64,000 nucleotides of DNA, taken from contig NZ_CP045178.1 of assembly GCF_009296025.1 (NCBI RefSeq), positions 2,046,001 to 2,110,000 on the forward strand, in the 5' to 3' direction. Source of the stretch: Streptomyces tsukubensis. Lineage in GTDB: Bacteria > Actinomycetota > Actinomycetes > Streptomycetales > Streptomycetaceae. Under the pieces are notes generated by a model. It was not told the origin of the DNA and ran no database searches. It worked only from the letters and a program-made list of their open reading frames with translations. The translations under genes were made by a program, and so were the position numbers. Shown in pieces: positions 52,157 through 60,921 of the stretch; position 1 is the stretch's first letter; each line of letters begins with the position of its first letter.

Positions 52157-53427
52157 GGGGAGGGTGCGCCTTCCTGATCGGTGTCCGCGGCGGCGGTGAC
52201 GGCATCGCTCGGAGGCTCCGCGGCGGCGGGCGGGTGCGGGCCGAGTGCCTGCGCCCGTGCTGCCGCGAGGGCCGGTGGCAGCAACCGCCGCAGCAGGGCG
52301 CGGGGCAGCGGACGGAGGTGGGTGATCGCGTACGACTGCTTGACCAGCCGACAGCCCAACTCGCCCTTGGGGGTGTACGCGGTCTGCGCGAAGCGGATGT
52401 GGCGGCATCCCGCGTCGAGTGCCAGGCGGATCGCCGCGTAGTGCACGTTGTGGTAGAGGCGGGCGTCGTGGGCCAGCGCGTAGTCGAGGCCGATCCGCGC
52501 CCCGGTGGCGCCGGTGCCGCGGAAGAGGCAGAGCAGGAAGGCGACGAGGCGTTCGCCGTCGAAGCAGGCCACAAGCCGTCTGTCAGGGCCGGGGTCGGCG
52601 GCCAGGGCGGTGAGGAAGTCCGCGTCGAGGACATCGAGCCGTTGGTCCGCCCTGTCCATGACCTGCTGGTAGAGGCCGAGCATCTCCGGTACGAGAGGAC
52701 GGAAGTCCTCGACGGTCTCCATCCGCAGTCCGGGGTGGGCGGGGCGCCCCGGATGACCGGCGGGCTCCGAGTGGGCCTGCGGCCCCGGCCAGGCGGCGAA
52801 TTTACGGAGGTTGCTGCGGGCGTTGCGCCGCGGTTTGGCGGGGAGCTGCTCGACGTACGCGTCGAAAGTGGCTTCCGACAAGGTCAGTTCGGTGTCGGGC
52901 AGGCTCGGTGCGGGGAAGAAGCCCGCGGCGCTGAGGGCGGTGCGCAGCGGGGCGAGTCCGGCCGGGGCGAAGTCCTTGAAGACCACGGTGCCGAGACGCT
53001 CACTCCGTGCGAAGCGGAGGACGGCGTCGACCAGTACGCGGCTGACCTCTTCGGTGAGGGGCCCCGCGGTGAGGACGTGGCCCTGGCCGAGGAAGTTGCC
53101 GCAGAAGAGCATCGGTACCCGCAGCAGGCCGGGTGCCGTCTTCCGTACAGGGGCGAGGAGTCGTCGTTCGCGTGGGCCGACGACGTCGTCCAGACGGAGG
53201 TTCCTGAAGAGGCAGAGGGGCAGTACCGCCTCGGTCCTGTGGCCTCTGCGTACCACCAGGTAGGCGTAGCCGTCGGGGCCGATGGAGCCGCTCTCCATGG
53301 CCTCGAAGACGGCGCGGGACCACATGGGGTCGTCGGACGGGGCCAGTTCGCGCCAGATCGACCGCGGCAGGGAGTCGATCGAACGCAGCACCTCGACGCG
53401 GCAGGCGTCGTCACCTTCACGCTCCAT
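52144..53427 (-). CDS. FemAB/BioF2-like GNAT-fold acyl or aminoacyl transferase
   Basis: Protein of 427 residues made of two GNAT-type halves. The C-terminal half shows the family signature GARIGLDYALAHDARLYHNV to HYAAIRLALDAGCRHIRFAQ and TAYTPKGELGCRL, typical of the peptidogalycan/FemAB-like BioF2 group (Acetyltransf_6). The N-terminal half includes FKDFAPAGLAPLRTALSAAG. Such enzymes form amide bonds from activated acyl groups or aminoacyl-tRNA. In this operon it might acylate an amine made by the class III aminotransferase (inference). The ATG at 53427 lies after a 237-bp spacer full of repeats. Confidence 0.8.
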   Translation of the reverse strand: MEREGDDACRVEVLRSIDSLPRSIWRELAPSDDPMWSRAVFEAMESGSIGPDGYAYLVVRRGHRTEAVLPLCLFRNLRLDDVVGPRERRLLAPVRKTAPGLLRVPMLFCGNFLGQGHVLTAGPLTEEVSRVLVDAVLRFARSERLGTVVFKDFAPAGLAPLRTALSAAGFFPAPSLPDTELTLSEATFDAYVEQLPAKPRRNARSNLRKFAAWPGPQAHSEPAGHPGRPAHPGLRMETVEDFRPLVPEMLGLYQQVMDRADQRLDVLDADFLTALAADPGPDRRLVACFDGERLVAFLLCLFRGTGATGARIGLDYALAHDARLYHNVHYAAIRLALDAGCRHIRFAQTAYTPKGELGCRLVKQSYAITHLRPLPRALLRRLLPPALAAARAQALGPHPPAAAEPPSDAVTAAADTDQEGAPSPCPE

Positions 53428-53444
53428 GGGTCACCTGCTCCTCT

Positions 53445-53545
53445 GCTCACTGTCGTGTGCTGACTGTCGGGCGCTGACTCTCGTGTGCTGACTGTCGTGT
53501 GCTGACTGTCGGGCGCTCACTGGTGTGTGCTGACTGTCGTGCTCG
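53445..53545. repeat. Tandem GTGTGCTGACTGTCG-type repeats in the cluster
   Basis: In the 237-bp spacer between the acyl-CoA dehydrogenase-like and FemAB-like genes, GTGTGCTGACTGTCG or the variant GGGCGCTGACT recurs about six times (53455-53545) at 14-15 bp steps. Every unit carries GCTGACT or GCTCACT. The spacer is otherwise gene-free. The repeats may affect read-through inside the operon, but nothing directly shows this. Confidence 0.8.
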
Positions 53546-53664
53546 CGGTCGGCACTGCGCGGATTCGGCACATCGGGCGGGTACGGCGGGTACGAAAGGG
53601 GCGGCGAGTACGGCGGCTACGGCTGGTCGGAGTCACCACGGCCGCAGGGTGCGGGCCGGGCCAC

Positions 53665-54795
53665 TCAGCCGATACGCAGCGGGCCGCCGTCCAAGAACTC
53701 CCGCAGGGGGCCGCCCATCCGGGCCCTGGACGGCGGGTGGAAGGTGAGACCGGTCGCGGCGGAGGCGAGGTAGGTGCTGTCGGGTGCCCTGATGAACGCC
53801 ATGCCGCCGAGCGCCGCCTGGCAGGCCGTGGTGGTGCGGGCGATGGCGTCCTGGGCCGCGTATCTGGCCGACAGCGCGTCGGCGAGCAGCCCGTCGGTCC
53901 ACTCCTCCGTGTCCATGGCCCTGGCGACCGACTCGACGGAGAGCATTGCCGCCTCGATGTCGACCAGGAAGGGCGTCGGATCCTGCGGGCCGCCCGCCTT
54001 GTCGAGGACCCGTTCGACGAGGGCGCTCGCGATACCGATGTACCCGGCGGTCAGCAGGAGTTCGAACCAGAGGAAGCCGGCGAGGTTCAGCTCGTCGGGG
54101 ACGGCGTCGGCGGTGACACGGGTGACGACCACCATCGCGGGGTCGAGTTCGACGTCGGTGAGCACGATCTGGTCGCTCTCGGCGCCCGCCAGGACCGGGG
54201 AGCGCCAGAAGGGACGCACCTCAAGGCCGGGTGAGCCCGCGGGGACGACGGCGATGGCGAGCCGGTCGACGCCGTCGTCGTCCGTCAGCACGACGGAGGC
54301 CGTCAGCAGGTCCATCGAACGGGACAGGCTGCACGGCATCTTGCTGCCGTTCAGCAGGACGCGTCCGTGCTCCGTGCGGCCCGCGGTGATGTGGGGCGCC
54401 AGGATGTTCTGTCCCGTGTTGCCCTCGGCGAATCCGGAGGCGAGCAGGAGCCGTTCCTTGGCGATGGCTTCGAGCAGCAGGCCTTCCATGCCGTCGCCGT
54501 ACGCGGCGGTCCGTACGAGTCCCGCGATCGAGAAGTGGTGCATGGTGGTCGCCACCGCGAGTGAGGGGCAGCGCGCTCCGACGGCGCGCTGTACCCGTAC
54601 GGCCTGGAGGGGGGTGGCTCCGATGCCCGCGTTCCGGGTGGGCACCAGCAGGGCCGGGCCGCCCGCCGCGCGGAACTCGGCGATGGCGGGGCTCGGAGCG
54701 GTCTCCAGCTCCGCCAGCGGGTGGCGGGCCAGGGCCGCGTCCAGCCCAGGCAGCAGCGCTTCGAGGGTGGTGCGTTCGTGGTGCAGGAAGTTCAC
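53665..54795 (-). CDS. Acyl-CoA dehydrogenase-like flavoprotein
   Basis: Protein of 376 residues with the ACAD layout: N-terminal helices, a middle barrel (LASGFAEGNTGQNILAPHIT, VLLNGSKMPCSLSRSMDLLT, SDQIVLTDVELDPAMVVVTR) and a C-terminal helical domain (ELLLTAGYIGIASALVERVL, TTTACQAALGGMAFIRAPDS). Members in biosynthetic loci desaturate or hydroxylate carrier-bound chains using FAD. I cannot confirm the catalytic base. A CoA- or ACP-tethered substrate fits the neighbours. It starts 96 bp after the P450 gene. Confidence 0.88.
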   Translation of the reverse strand: MNFLHHERTTLEALLPGLDAALARHPLAELETAPSPAIAEFRAAGGPALLVPTRNAGIGATPLQAVRVQRAVGARCPSLAVATTMHHFSIAGLVRTAAYGDGMEGLLLEAIAKERLLLASGFAEGNTGQNILAPHITAGRTEHGRVLLNGSKMPCSLSRSMDLLTASVVLTDDDGVDRLAIAVVPAGSPGLEVRPFWRSPVLAGAESDQIVLTDVELDPAMVVVTRVTADAVPDELNLAGFLWFELLLTAGYIGIASALVERVLDKAGGPQDPTPFLVDIEAAMLSVESVARAMDTEEWTDGLLADALSARYAAQDAIARTTTACQAALGGMAFIRAPDSTYLASAATGLTFHPPSRARMGGPLREFLDGGPLRIG

Positions 54796-54891
54796 GGGCG
54801 GTGCCTCTCGTCCGGCGGTGGCGGGGGCCCGCCCCGTGCGGTGTGTGGCCTGTACACGCGGCTGGGCGCGGCGGTTCCGGGTGGGGCGGAG

Positions 54892-56112
54892 TCAGCCTCT
54901 CGTGATCAGCGGAAGGTTCTCGAAGGCCCGCAGGCTGATGGACTCGCGGCGCAGCGGCGGGCCTGCCGCGGCCAGGGCGGGGAAGCGTTTCGGGAGCTGT
55001 TCGAGGAGTTCCGCGCCCTCCACGCGGGCGAGTGCCGCGCCCAGGCAGTAGTGGGGCCCCGCGCTGAAGCCGAGCACTTTGATGTCGGTGCGCCGGATGT
55101 CGAACATGTCGGGGTCCGGGTGGCGTTGGGGGTCGCGGTTGGCCGCCGCGAGCACGGTGGTCACGTTGGCGCCCTCGGGGACGGTCACCCCGGCCACGTC
55201 GATCGGCGCGGCGGCGACGCGCTCGGTCATCTGGACGGGGGTGTCCCAGCGGAGGGTCTCCTCCACGGCCTGCGGGGCGAGTTCGGGTGCGGCCGCGATC
55301 AACTCCCACTGGTCGCGGTGGGCGAGCAGCGCGTGCACGGCGAGGCCGAGCAGGCTGGCGGTGGTCTCGAAACCGGCGACCAGGACGAGCAGGAGGGTGT
55401 CCACGAGTTCGGTCCCCGTGAGGCGTCCGTCGTCGGCGTCGCGCACCGCGAGCAGGATCGAGGTGGGGTCGTCGGCGGGCCTGGCCCTGCGGAGGGCGAT
55501 GAGTTCGGCGAAGTACGCGCGCAGGGCCACCACGGCCCGGTCCGCGCGCTGCCAGTCCTCCGGGGAGCGGACGGGTTCGAGGATCCGCCCCGCGTCCTGG
55601 CCGAGCCGGTGGAACTGACCCTGCTCCCCGTCGGGGACGCCGATGAGATGGCCGATGACGGCGACGGGCAGTGGATAGCCGACGAGTTCCTGGAAGTTGA
55701 CGCTGCCGCCTTCCGAGGTGGCGTCGGCGAAGTCGTCGAGCAGGCGCGCGGTGATGTCCCGCACGGTGTGCCGCAGGGCGGCGACGCGACGCGGGCTGAA
55801 ACCGCCGCCGACGAGCCGCCGCAGCCTGGCGTGGTCGGCGCCGTTGCTGCGCAGCATGGAGGAGTAGAAGAAGTCCGCCCTCGGGTGGTCACGCCAGTCG
55901 GGCACCTCGCGGGCGCACCAGTCGAGGTCGGGAACGAGGAATCCGGGATGGGTGAGGACGGCCTGACAGTCCGTGTATCGCGTCAGGAAATACGTGTCGA
56001 ATGCGGCGTTGTAATGGATGGGTTCTGTCCGCCGGAGTTCCGCGAGCGCGGGGTAGGGATTGTCCCTGCCTTCCGGGGTGAAAATCGAGAACAACAGCGC
56101 TTCCGGATCCAC
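54892..56112 (-). CDS. Cytochrome P450
   Basis: Heme monooxygenase of 406 residues. The I-helix motif is LVLVAGFETTASLLGLA, the ExxR motif is in EETLRWDTPVQMTERVA, and the heme-binding Cys is in GFSAGPHYCLGAALARVE. Typical length for a soluble bacterial P450. It opens the minus-strand cluster, with its promoter in the upstream 557-bp gap. It probably hydroxylates or epoxidises the pathway intermediate. Redox partners are not encoded nearby. Confidence 0.95.
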   Translation of the reverse strand: MDPEALLFSIFTPEGRDNPYPALAELRRTEPIHYNAAFDTYFLTRYTDCQAVLTHPGFLVPDLDWCAREVPDWRDHPRADFFYSSMLRSNGADHARLRRLVGGGFSPRRVAALRHTVRDITARLLDDFADATSEGGSVNFQELVGYPLPVAVIGHLIGVPDGEQGQFHRLGQDAGRILEPVRSPEDWQRADRAVVALRAYFAELIALRRARPADDPTSILLAVRDADDGRLTGTELVDTLLLVLVAGFETTASLLGLAVHALLAHRDQWELIAAAPELAPQAVEETLRWDTPVQMTERVAAAPIDVAGVTVPEGANVTTVLAAANRDPQRHPDPDMFDIRRTDIKVLGFSAGPHYCLGAALARVEGAELLEQLPKRFPALAAAGPPLRRESISLRAFENLPLITRG

Positions 56113-56619
56113 CAGTGTCCTCTCCGGTATTCCTTTACCTCTGACGCGCGGGGAGAGCCGGGCGACGGTTCGACATACGCCCTATTTCCGCATCGCAGCT
56201 TAACTAGCACCGCCCACACGATCTCGTCGTTATGTCTGACAGTGAGGGATTTTGGCGGTAAATCTTGCCCGTAACGGAGGAGCGGGGGCACATCGGTACG
56301 AACAGCGCCCGGCCGCTTCCTGTGGGCTCCCGGCCGGACGTCACGAGAAGTCCCGCACACCCGGGCAGCGCGCGTCAGCGCCTCTCGACGGGGCCCCTGA
56401 CGGGGCCTTCCGACGGACCGTGCCGGGTCTCTGATGGACCTCCCACGAGGCGTGCGAGGCGTGGTCGAGGGAATTCGGGATTGAGGGGCGCGCGAGCCCG
56501 GAGGGAAAAGCGCCCGCGCACTACGGGCACTCACTGCGGAATTACGTGCGTCCCGGCGAACCGCGTGCGTGAAGCGCGTTCGTGTTGTGAACCGCGTTCG
56601 TGAACCGCGTCCGCGACCG
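56113..56619. other. Gene-free spacer with the cluster's probable promoter
   Basis: About 500 bp between the P450 start and the glycosyltransferase terminator. Near 56190-56280 the sequence is much less GC-rich (GCTTAACTAGCACC, GATTTTGGCGGTAAATCTTG), as expected for a promoter reading leftward into the cluster. Short GAACCGCGTTCGTGAACCGC repeats lie at 56588-56612. Open frames here are not protein-like, and I support no gene. Confidence 0.5.
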
Positions 56620-56664
56620 CGTCCGCCCCGCACGAGGCGGCACTCGCCTCGCGCGGGGCGGACG
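56620..56664. terminator. Two-tier hairpin at the glycosyltransferase 3' end
   Basis: Outer arms CGTCCGCCCCGC (56620-56631) and GCGGGGCGGACG (56653-56664) and inner arms GAGGCG (56634-56639) and CGCCTC (56645-56650) are all perfect. The element lies just past the minus-strand stop at 56670. Confidence 0.8.
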
Positions 56665-56669
56665 ATCCG

Positions 56670-58874
56670 TCAGAGACCCGTCGTGCCGCCGACCGCCCTC
56701 GCCCGCAGCGCCAGGTTGTTGTTCACGGTGAAGTAGGGCTGGAAGGTGAAGGGGCCTTGCGGTGTGGGGTGTTGGACGGCGGGGTGGATGTCGGTCCTGC
56801 CCCGTTCCACGACGTCGCCGAAGAGCCTCGCCGCCCTGTGCCCGGCCCCCCTGCTGTCGTAGGGGTCAAGTCGCAGGTCCCACACGGCTTCCGCGCCGTC
56901 GCACTGTTCTGCCACGAGGTCGAGGGGGACGCGGGCGGTGAACCGTCCGTCTTCGCCGATGTCGCAGGGGACGCGGAGGAGCGGGCCCGCTCCCCCGCGC
57001 AGCCGGCCGGCGAGCCGGTAGGGGCCGAGCGGCGCCGGGACCCCGTGGAGCGTGCCCGCGAAAGTGATCGCCGTGGATGACATGTCGATCCCGGTGACCT
57101 CCGCGTGTGCGGCCCGGTGCCAGGCGCGCACTGCAAGCGTGCCGCCCTTCGCGGTGTACGGGATCGCCGTCGCGCACCCCGCCCCCGAGGGGTGCGGCGG
57201 CCGGTGGCCGATGAGTTGGCTGGTCTCGATGAGGCCCGCCCGTGCCGGGCGCGGGGCCCCGCGACGCCCGCGCCTCACGTGGACGTCCCAGTGCCCTTCC
57301 GCGAGGGGCAGCTCCCCACGCGGCAGAACCGCCTCACTGCCCCGTTCCCTTCCCCACTGCGCGGCCCCTTCCCCGGTTCCCTCGCGGGCCTCTCTCCCCT
57401 TCTTCTCCTCGTCGCTTCCTCCACCGGCCCTTTCGTCGTCGCCGCGTGCGACCGGTTCGAGCGGGAGGATCAACGGGCCGCCTTCGCTGTCGCCGTCCCT
57501 GTGGGTCAGCACCACCTCCCACGGTCCTCGCCCTGCGGGCCGTGGCAGGCGGAAGACGAGTGAGCCGTCGGCCCCGGCCCGGCAGCCGACCTCGACGGGG
57601 GTCCGTACCCGGCCGGGGAGGGCGACGGCGCGCAGGCGGGAGGCGAGGCGCCGGGCCCCGCGGTTCACCGGCGGGGAAGGCGCGGTGGGGCGCGGCGCGG
57701 GGGTGGTGGCCTCGGCGAGGTCCGGTCTGAGTCCCGTGATCAGCTCCTCGTACTGCTCGGCGATCCGCTCCGGCAGGAATCTGCGGGCGCTGACCCGAGC
57801 CGCCTCCGCCATCCGCAGGCGTCCCGCGTCGTCGGCGATGAGGCCGGTCAGCGCGTCGGCGAGGGCGTCCTCGACGGCGCCGTCGACGGGGACGAGGAGG
57901 CCGTCGTGGCCGTGGGTGATGATCTCGCGCGGCCCGTAGTCGCAGTCGGTGCTCACCACGGGCACGCCCAGACGCATGGCCTCGACGATGGTCATGCCGA
58001 AGGATTCGGTGGAACTGGACACGGCGGCGATGGCGCCCTTGGCCCATTCCGGGTCGATGGGTGTGCTCGGCCCCATGAGGAACACGTGGTTGTTGAGGCC
58101 GAGTTCGTCGATCCGTCCCCGCAGCTTGGCGCGTTCCTTGCCTCGGCCGTAGATACGCAGGGTCCAGTCGGGGTGCTGGGCGGCGACCTTCTGGAAGGCG
58201 TCGATGAGACGTTCATAGTGCTTGACGGGGATGAGCCGGCCGGCCGCGACGACCGTGCGGCTCGTGCCGTCCGACCCCTCCACGTCGGGTGCGGGGCAGC
58301 AGTTGGGGATGTGGGTGAGGTGGGTCCGCGCCTCGGGCAGGGCCCGCCGGTAGGCGTTCGCGTCGCCCTCGGAGACGGTCACGAAGGCGTCGAGCTGTTC
58401 GATCGCCGCGTTCTGGTCGCGTCTCAGGATGTCTCTGTGGAAGTCGTGCGTGAGGTGCTCCTGGCCGACGCGCAGGTAGTCCGCGCGTCCGTGTTCCGCG
58501 AGGAAGCAGACCAGGTAGGGGCGGGTGGCGATCACCACGTCCGCGTCGGTGGTCCGCAGGAACGCGGCGAGTCTGTCCTCGCCCAGCTTGCTCGGGGGCG
58601 AGGCACCACGCTGGGGGGCGTCATCGGGGCAGACCTTTCCGCGTACTCGCTGGTCCGGCTCGTCGCCCGCGTACCGGACCGAGCGTGGCCGCAGATCGAC
58701 GAGGTCCCTGACGCTCACACCGGGGCCCGCGGGCAGGCTGAGCGCGTCGGCGGTGCGGTAACAGGAGACGATCTCGACCTCGTGACGGCGGGCGAGCGCG
58801 GTGGCGAGGTTGGCGGTGGCACGGATGGTGCCGCCGATGCCGTAGGCGTTGTAGAGCAAAAAGGTGATCTTCAT
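56670..58874 (-). CDS. Family 4 glycosyltransferase with a long C-terminal extension
   Basis: Protein of 734 residues. The first 400 are a GT-B glycosyltransferase: MKITFLLYNAYGIGGTIRAT, RTVVAAGRLIPVKHYERLID, then LMGPSTPIDPEWAKGAIAAV and SSSTESFGMTIVEAMRLGVP with the E-x7-E donor motif (ESFGMTIVEA). The last 330 residues form beta-rich modules with no recognised catalytic motif (ITFAGTLHGVPAPLGPYRLA), split by a charged insert (GGSDEEKKGREAREGTGEG). Similar two-part enzymes occur in teichoic-acid-type wall polymer loci, where the second part may bind the polymer (inference). The ATG at 58874 gives the normal family start. It does not look part of the P450-ketosynthase cluster. Confidence 0.9.
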   Translation of the reverse strand: MKITFLLYNAYGIGGTIRATANLATALARRHEVEIVSCYRTADALSLPAGPGVSVRDLVDLRPRSVRYAGDEPDQRVRGKVCPDDAPQRGASPPSKLGEDRLAAFLRTTDADVVIATRPYLVCFLAEHGRADYLRVGQEHLTHDFHRDILRRDQNAAIEQLDAFVTVSEGDANAYRRALPEARTHLTHIPNCCPAPDVEGSDGTSRTVVAAGRLIPVKHYERLIDAFQKVAAQHPDWTLRIYGRGKERAKLRGRIDELGLNNHVFLMGPSTPIDPEWAKGAIAAVSSSTESFGMTIVEAMRLGVPVVSTDCDYGPREIITHGHDGLLVPVDGAVEDALADALTGLIADDAGRLRMAEAARVSARRFLPERIAEQYEELITGLRPDLAEATTPAPRPTAPSPPVNRGARRLASRLRAVALPGRVRTPVEVGCRAGADGSLVFRLPRPAGRGPWEVVLTHRDGDSEGGPLILPLEPVARGDDERAGGGSDEEKKGREAREGTGEGAAQWGRERGSEAVLPRGELPLAEGHWDVHVRRGRRGAPRPARAGLIETSQLIGHRPPHPSGAGCATAIPYTAKGGTLAVRAWHRAAHAEVTGIDMSSTAITFAGTLHGVPAPLGPYRLAGRLRGGAGPLLRVPCDIGEDGRFTARVPLDLVAEQCDGAEAVWDLRLDPYDSRGAGHRAARLFGDVVERGRTDIHPAVQHPTPQGPFTFQPYFTVNNNLALRARAVGGTTGL

Positions 58875-59476
58875 AGTCCCGTCCCGCGGTTGTTCGCCGC
58901 TGTGCGCGATGGCTTCACCGTTCCGCGTGCGGCGGCACCGGGCCCGCCGGCCTCGGACAGGGGCGGCGGCGCGGCGGTCGCCACGGCCGTGGCTCGTCCG
59001 TCGTCTGCGCCCCCTCCTGCACGCCCGGCCCTGCTGCACGCTTCTCCTCTCCTGACAAGTTCGGCACTCCGGGCGAGTTAATGGATCAGCCATTCGAGCG
59101 GTCCCCCTTGGTGGGGAGCGTGCGGACCCGTGGCGGGGGCGTACGGAGGGCGCGAAACGTCATGCGCGAGGGGTACGGGAGGGCAGGGACGGGTGGGACC
59201 CGCGCGGCCTGTGAGCCGCGCCCTCGGGCGAAGGTGAGCGGGGGCGCGCACGCCCGCGGGCCCGGTGGCCGGTCGGCGACGGGAGAAGCACCGTGCGGGG
59301 CGCGGGGGAAGGCCCGTGCGAGGACGGCAGAAGACCCGTGCCGGGGCGGGGCACGGAGGCGGCGCCGGAGTACGGTGGGGGGCCGGAGGAATTCGTCGTG
59401 CCGACGTTCGTGCCGGTCCCTCCTCCGGTGAACGACCGACCCCGGGTGCGCTCACGCTCAGGACAGGTTCAGAACC
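58875..59476. other. Spacer without a supported gene
   Basis: About 600 bp between the divergent glycosyltransferase and DUF5994 genes. It contains open frames on both strands that are Arg/Pro/Gly-rich and lack ribosome-binding sites or conserved-looking segments. A less GC-rich patch (GACAAGTTCGGCACTCCGGG to GTTAATGGATCAGCC, about 59054-59093) may hold the glycosyltransferase promoter. Confidence 0.4.
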
Positions 59477-60034
59477 ATGACGGCTGAAACCGTTCCTCCT
59501 ACCCCGCCCACCGTTCTCGCGCCCACCGGGCCCGCACGGGCCCCCACCGGCTCCGGCCCGTCCTCCACCGGCCCCGCCTCGTCCGGCGTACGCGACGCGT
59601 CGGCGGCGGGACCGTCCGCGACAGGCCACCGCTCGGACGCGCTCACCCGTTCCGGATCGCTGCCCCACCCTCGGCAGGCCAGGCTGCGCACCGTGCCCCC
59701 CGGCGGGCTGCCGGTGGCCCTGGACGGTGCGTGGTGGCCGCGTACCGATGACCTGCCCGCCGAGCTTCCCTCGCTGCTGGCGTCCGTGCCGCACGGGTGG
59801 CGCGGTATCGCGAGCGCGTCGGTCGACGGTGAGCTGTGGCAGCCGATGCCGGGCCGGGTCCTCATCGGCTCGCACGTGGTGCGGCTGCACCGCGCGCGGG
59901 TGGCGCGGGACCCGCACACCATCTGCCTACTGGCCCCCGGTCACGGCCGCTGGGACCTGCTCGTCGTACCGCCCGGCACCCCGCCGGCCGAAGCCGCGTC
60001 GCTCATGGACCGGACCGTCGGCGGGCGGCTCTGA
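59477..60034 (+). CDS. DUF5994-family protein
   Basis: Protein of 185 residues with a disordered Pro/Thr/Ala-rich first 70 residues and a compact domain (ALDGAWWPRTDDLPAELPSL, WQPMPGRVLIGSHVVRLHRA, ICLLAPGHGRWDLLVVPPGT) matching the small Streptomyces DUF5994 group. Function unknown. The ATG at 59477 is preceded only by a weak ribosome-binding site. The start could be later, since the first 60 residues look like linker. Confidence 0.82.
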   Translation: MTAETVPPTPPTVLAPTGPARAPTGSGPSSTGPASSGVRDASAAGPSATGHRSDALTRSGSLPHPRQARLRTVPPGGLPVALDGAWWPRTDDLPAELPSLLASVPHGWRGIASASVDGELWQPMPGRVLIGSHVVRLHRARVARDPHTICLLAPGHGRWDLLVVPPGTPPAEAASLMDRTVGGRL

Positions 60035-60082
60035 CCCGCTCCGGGGCCGGGTGAGCCGCACCCGGCCCCGCCGTCCGACGGA

Positions 60083-60634
60083 TCAGAGGCCGTCGCCCTT
60101 CCCGCGCTCGCCCCCGCGCCCGTAGCCGAGGCCCCGGTCCGCGTGGTGCGTGCACAGGGCCCAGATGACGAAGACGCCGATGCCGATCGCGATCAGTCCC
60201 CAGAGGGGCTGGTAGGGCAGCCAGATGAAGTTGGCGATCACGTCGAGCCCCGCGAGGACCACGCCCAGCACCTTCGCCCAGGGGGCGTTCTTGAGGATGC
60301 CGAGCCCGGTCAGGAACAGCAGGGCGCCGACCACGATGTGGATCCAGCCCCAGGTGGTGAGGTTGAACTTGAAGGAGTAGTCGCCGACCGTCGCGTACAC
60401 GTCGTCCGCCGCGACGGCGGCGATCCCCTCCAGGATGCCGAGCACGCCGTAGACGAGCATCAGGGTTCCCGCGAACGCGAGGCCCCCGGTGGCCCAGGCG
60501 GCGCGGCTGTCGTCGGGCGGGAGCTCCTGTGTCGGTGCTCCGCGCCTGTGGGTGCCCGTGCCGTGGGGTCCTTCGTGACCGTCGCCGGGCTCGGGGGGTC
60601 CTGGCGGTCCTGCCGTACCTGCCGCGCTGCTCAT
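60083..60634 (-). CDS. DUF7144-type small membrane protein
   Basis: Protein of 183 residues from ATG 60634 (MSSAAGTAGPPGPPEPGDGH), with GGGAGACG upstream. After a disordered N terminus there are four membrane helices (GGLAFAGTLMLVYGVLGILE, WGWIHIVVGALLFLTGLGIL, AKVLGVVLAGLDVIANFIWL, LWGLIAIGIGVFVIWALCTH), with the conserved FNLTTWGWIHI segment. The family is widespread in Streptomyces without an assigned role. It is convergent with the DUF5994 gene. Confidence 0.85.
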   Translation of the reverse strand: MSSAAGTAGPPGPPEPGDGHEGPHGTGTHRRGAPTQELPPDDSRAAWATGGLAFAGTLMLVYGVLGILEGIAAVAADDVYATVGDYSFKFNLTTWGWIHIVVGALLFLTGLGILKNAPWAKVLGVVLAGLDVIANFIWLPYQPLWGLIAIGIGVFVIWALCTHHADRGLGYGRGGERGKGDGL

Positions 60635-60921
60635 GATCGTCTCCCTCTCTGTGGAGTTCGTGGAGCCGCCCGAGGAGTACGAGTGTTCTGCCGGGCCCGG
60701 CGCGGGGCGAGCGGGCCGGGGCCGTCCGGGTGACACGCCACGACGGGCCCCACGCCCCGGCGTCCCGTCGCGGGTCCGTGCGCGGATGCGCCCGGCGTCG
60801 GCCCGTGTGACCTTGGACCAGGCCCGCACCGCACGGACACGCCCGTACCTCACGGACACGGGATGCCGGGCGCGGCCGGGCCGATCGGATGTGCGGGGCA
60901 GCACGGGAGAGGCGGTAACCG

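Noticed and set aside
47182..53427. Bacterial ceramide/sphingolipid locus (ACP, GNAT-type acyltransferase, NAD-epimerase together)
   Set aside because: The PLP enzyme is a class III aminotransferase, not a serine palmitoyltransferase of the class II fold, and a ketosynthase and P450 are included.
56265..56603. Plus-strand 112-residue open frame in the spacer before the glycosyltransferase
   Set aside because: Arg/Pro/Ser-rich, no ribosome-binding site, ends in repeated GCGTTCGTG sequence; nothing conserved-looking.
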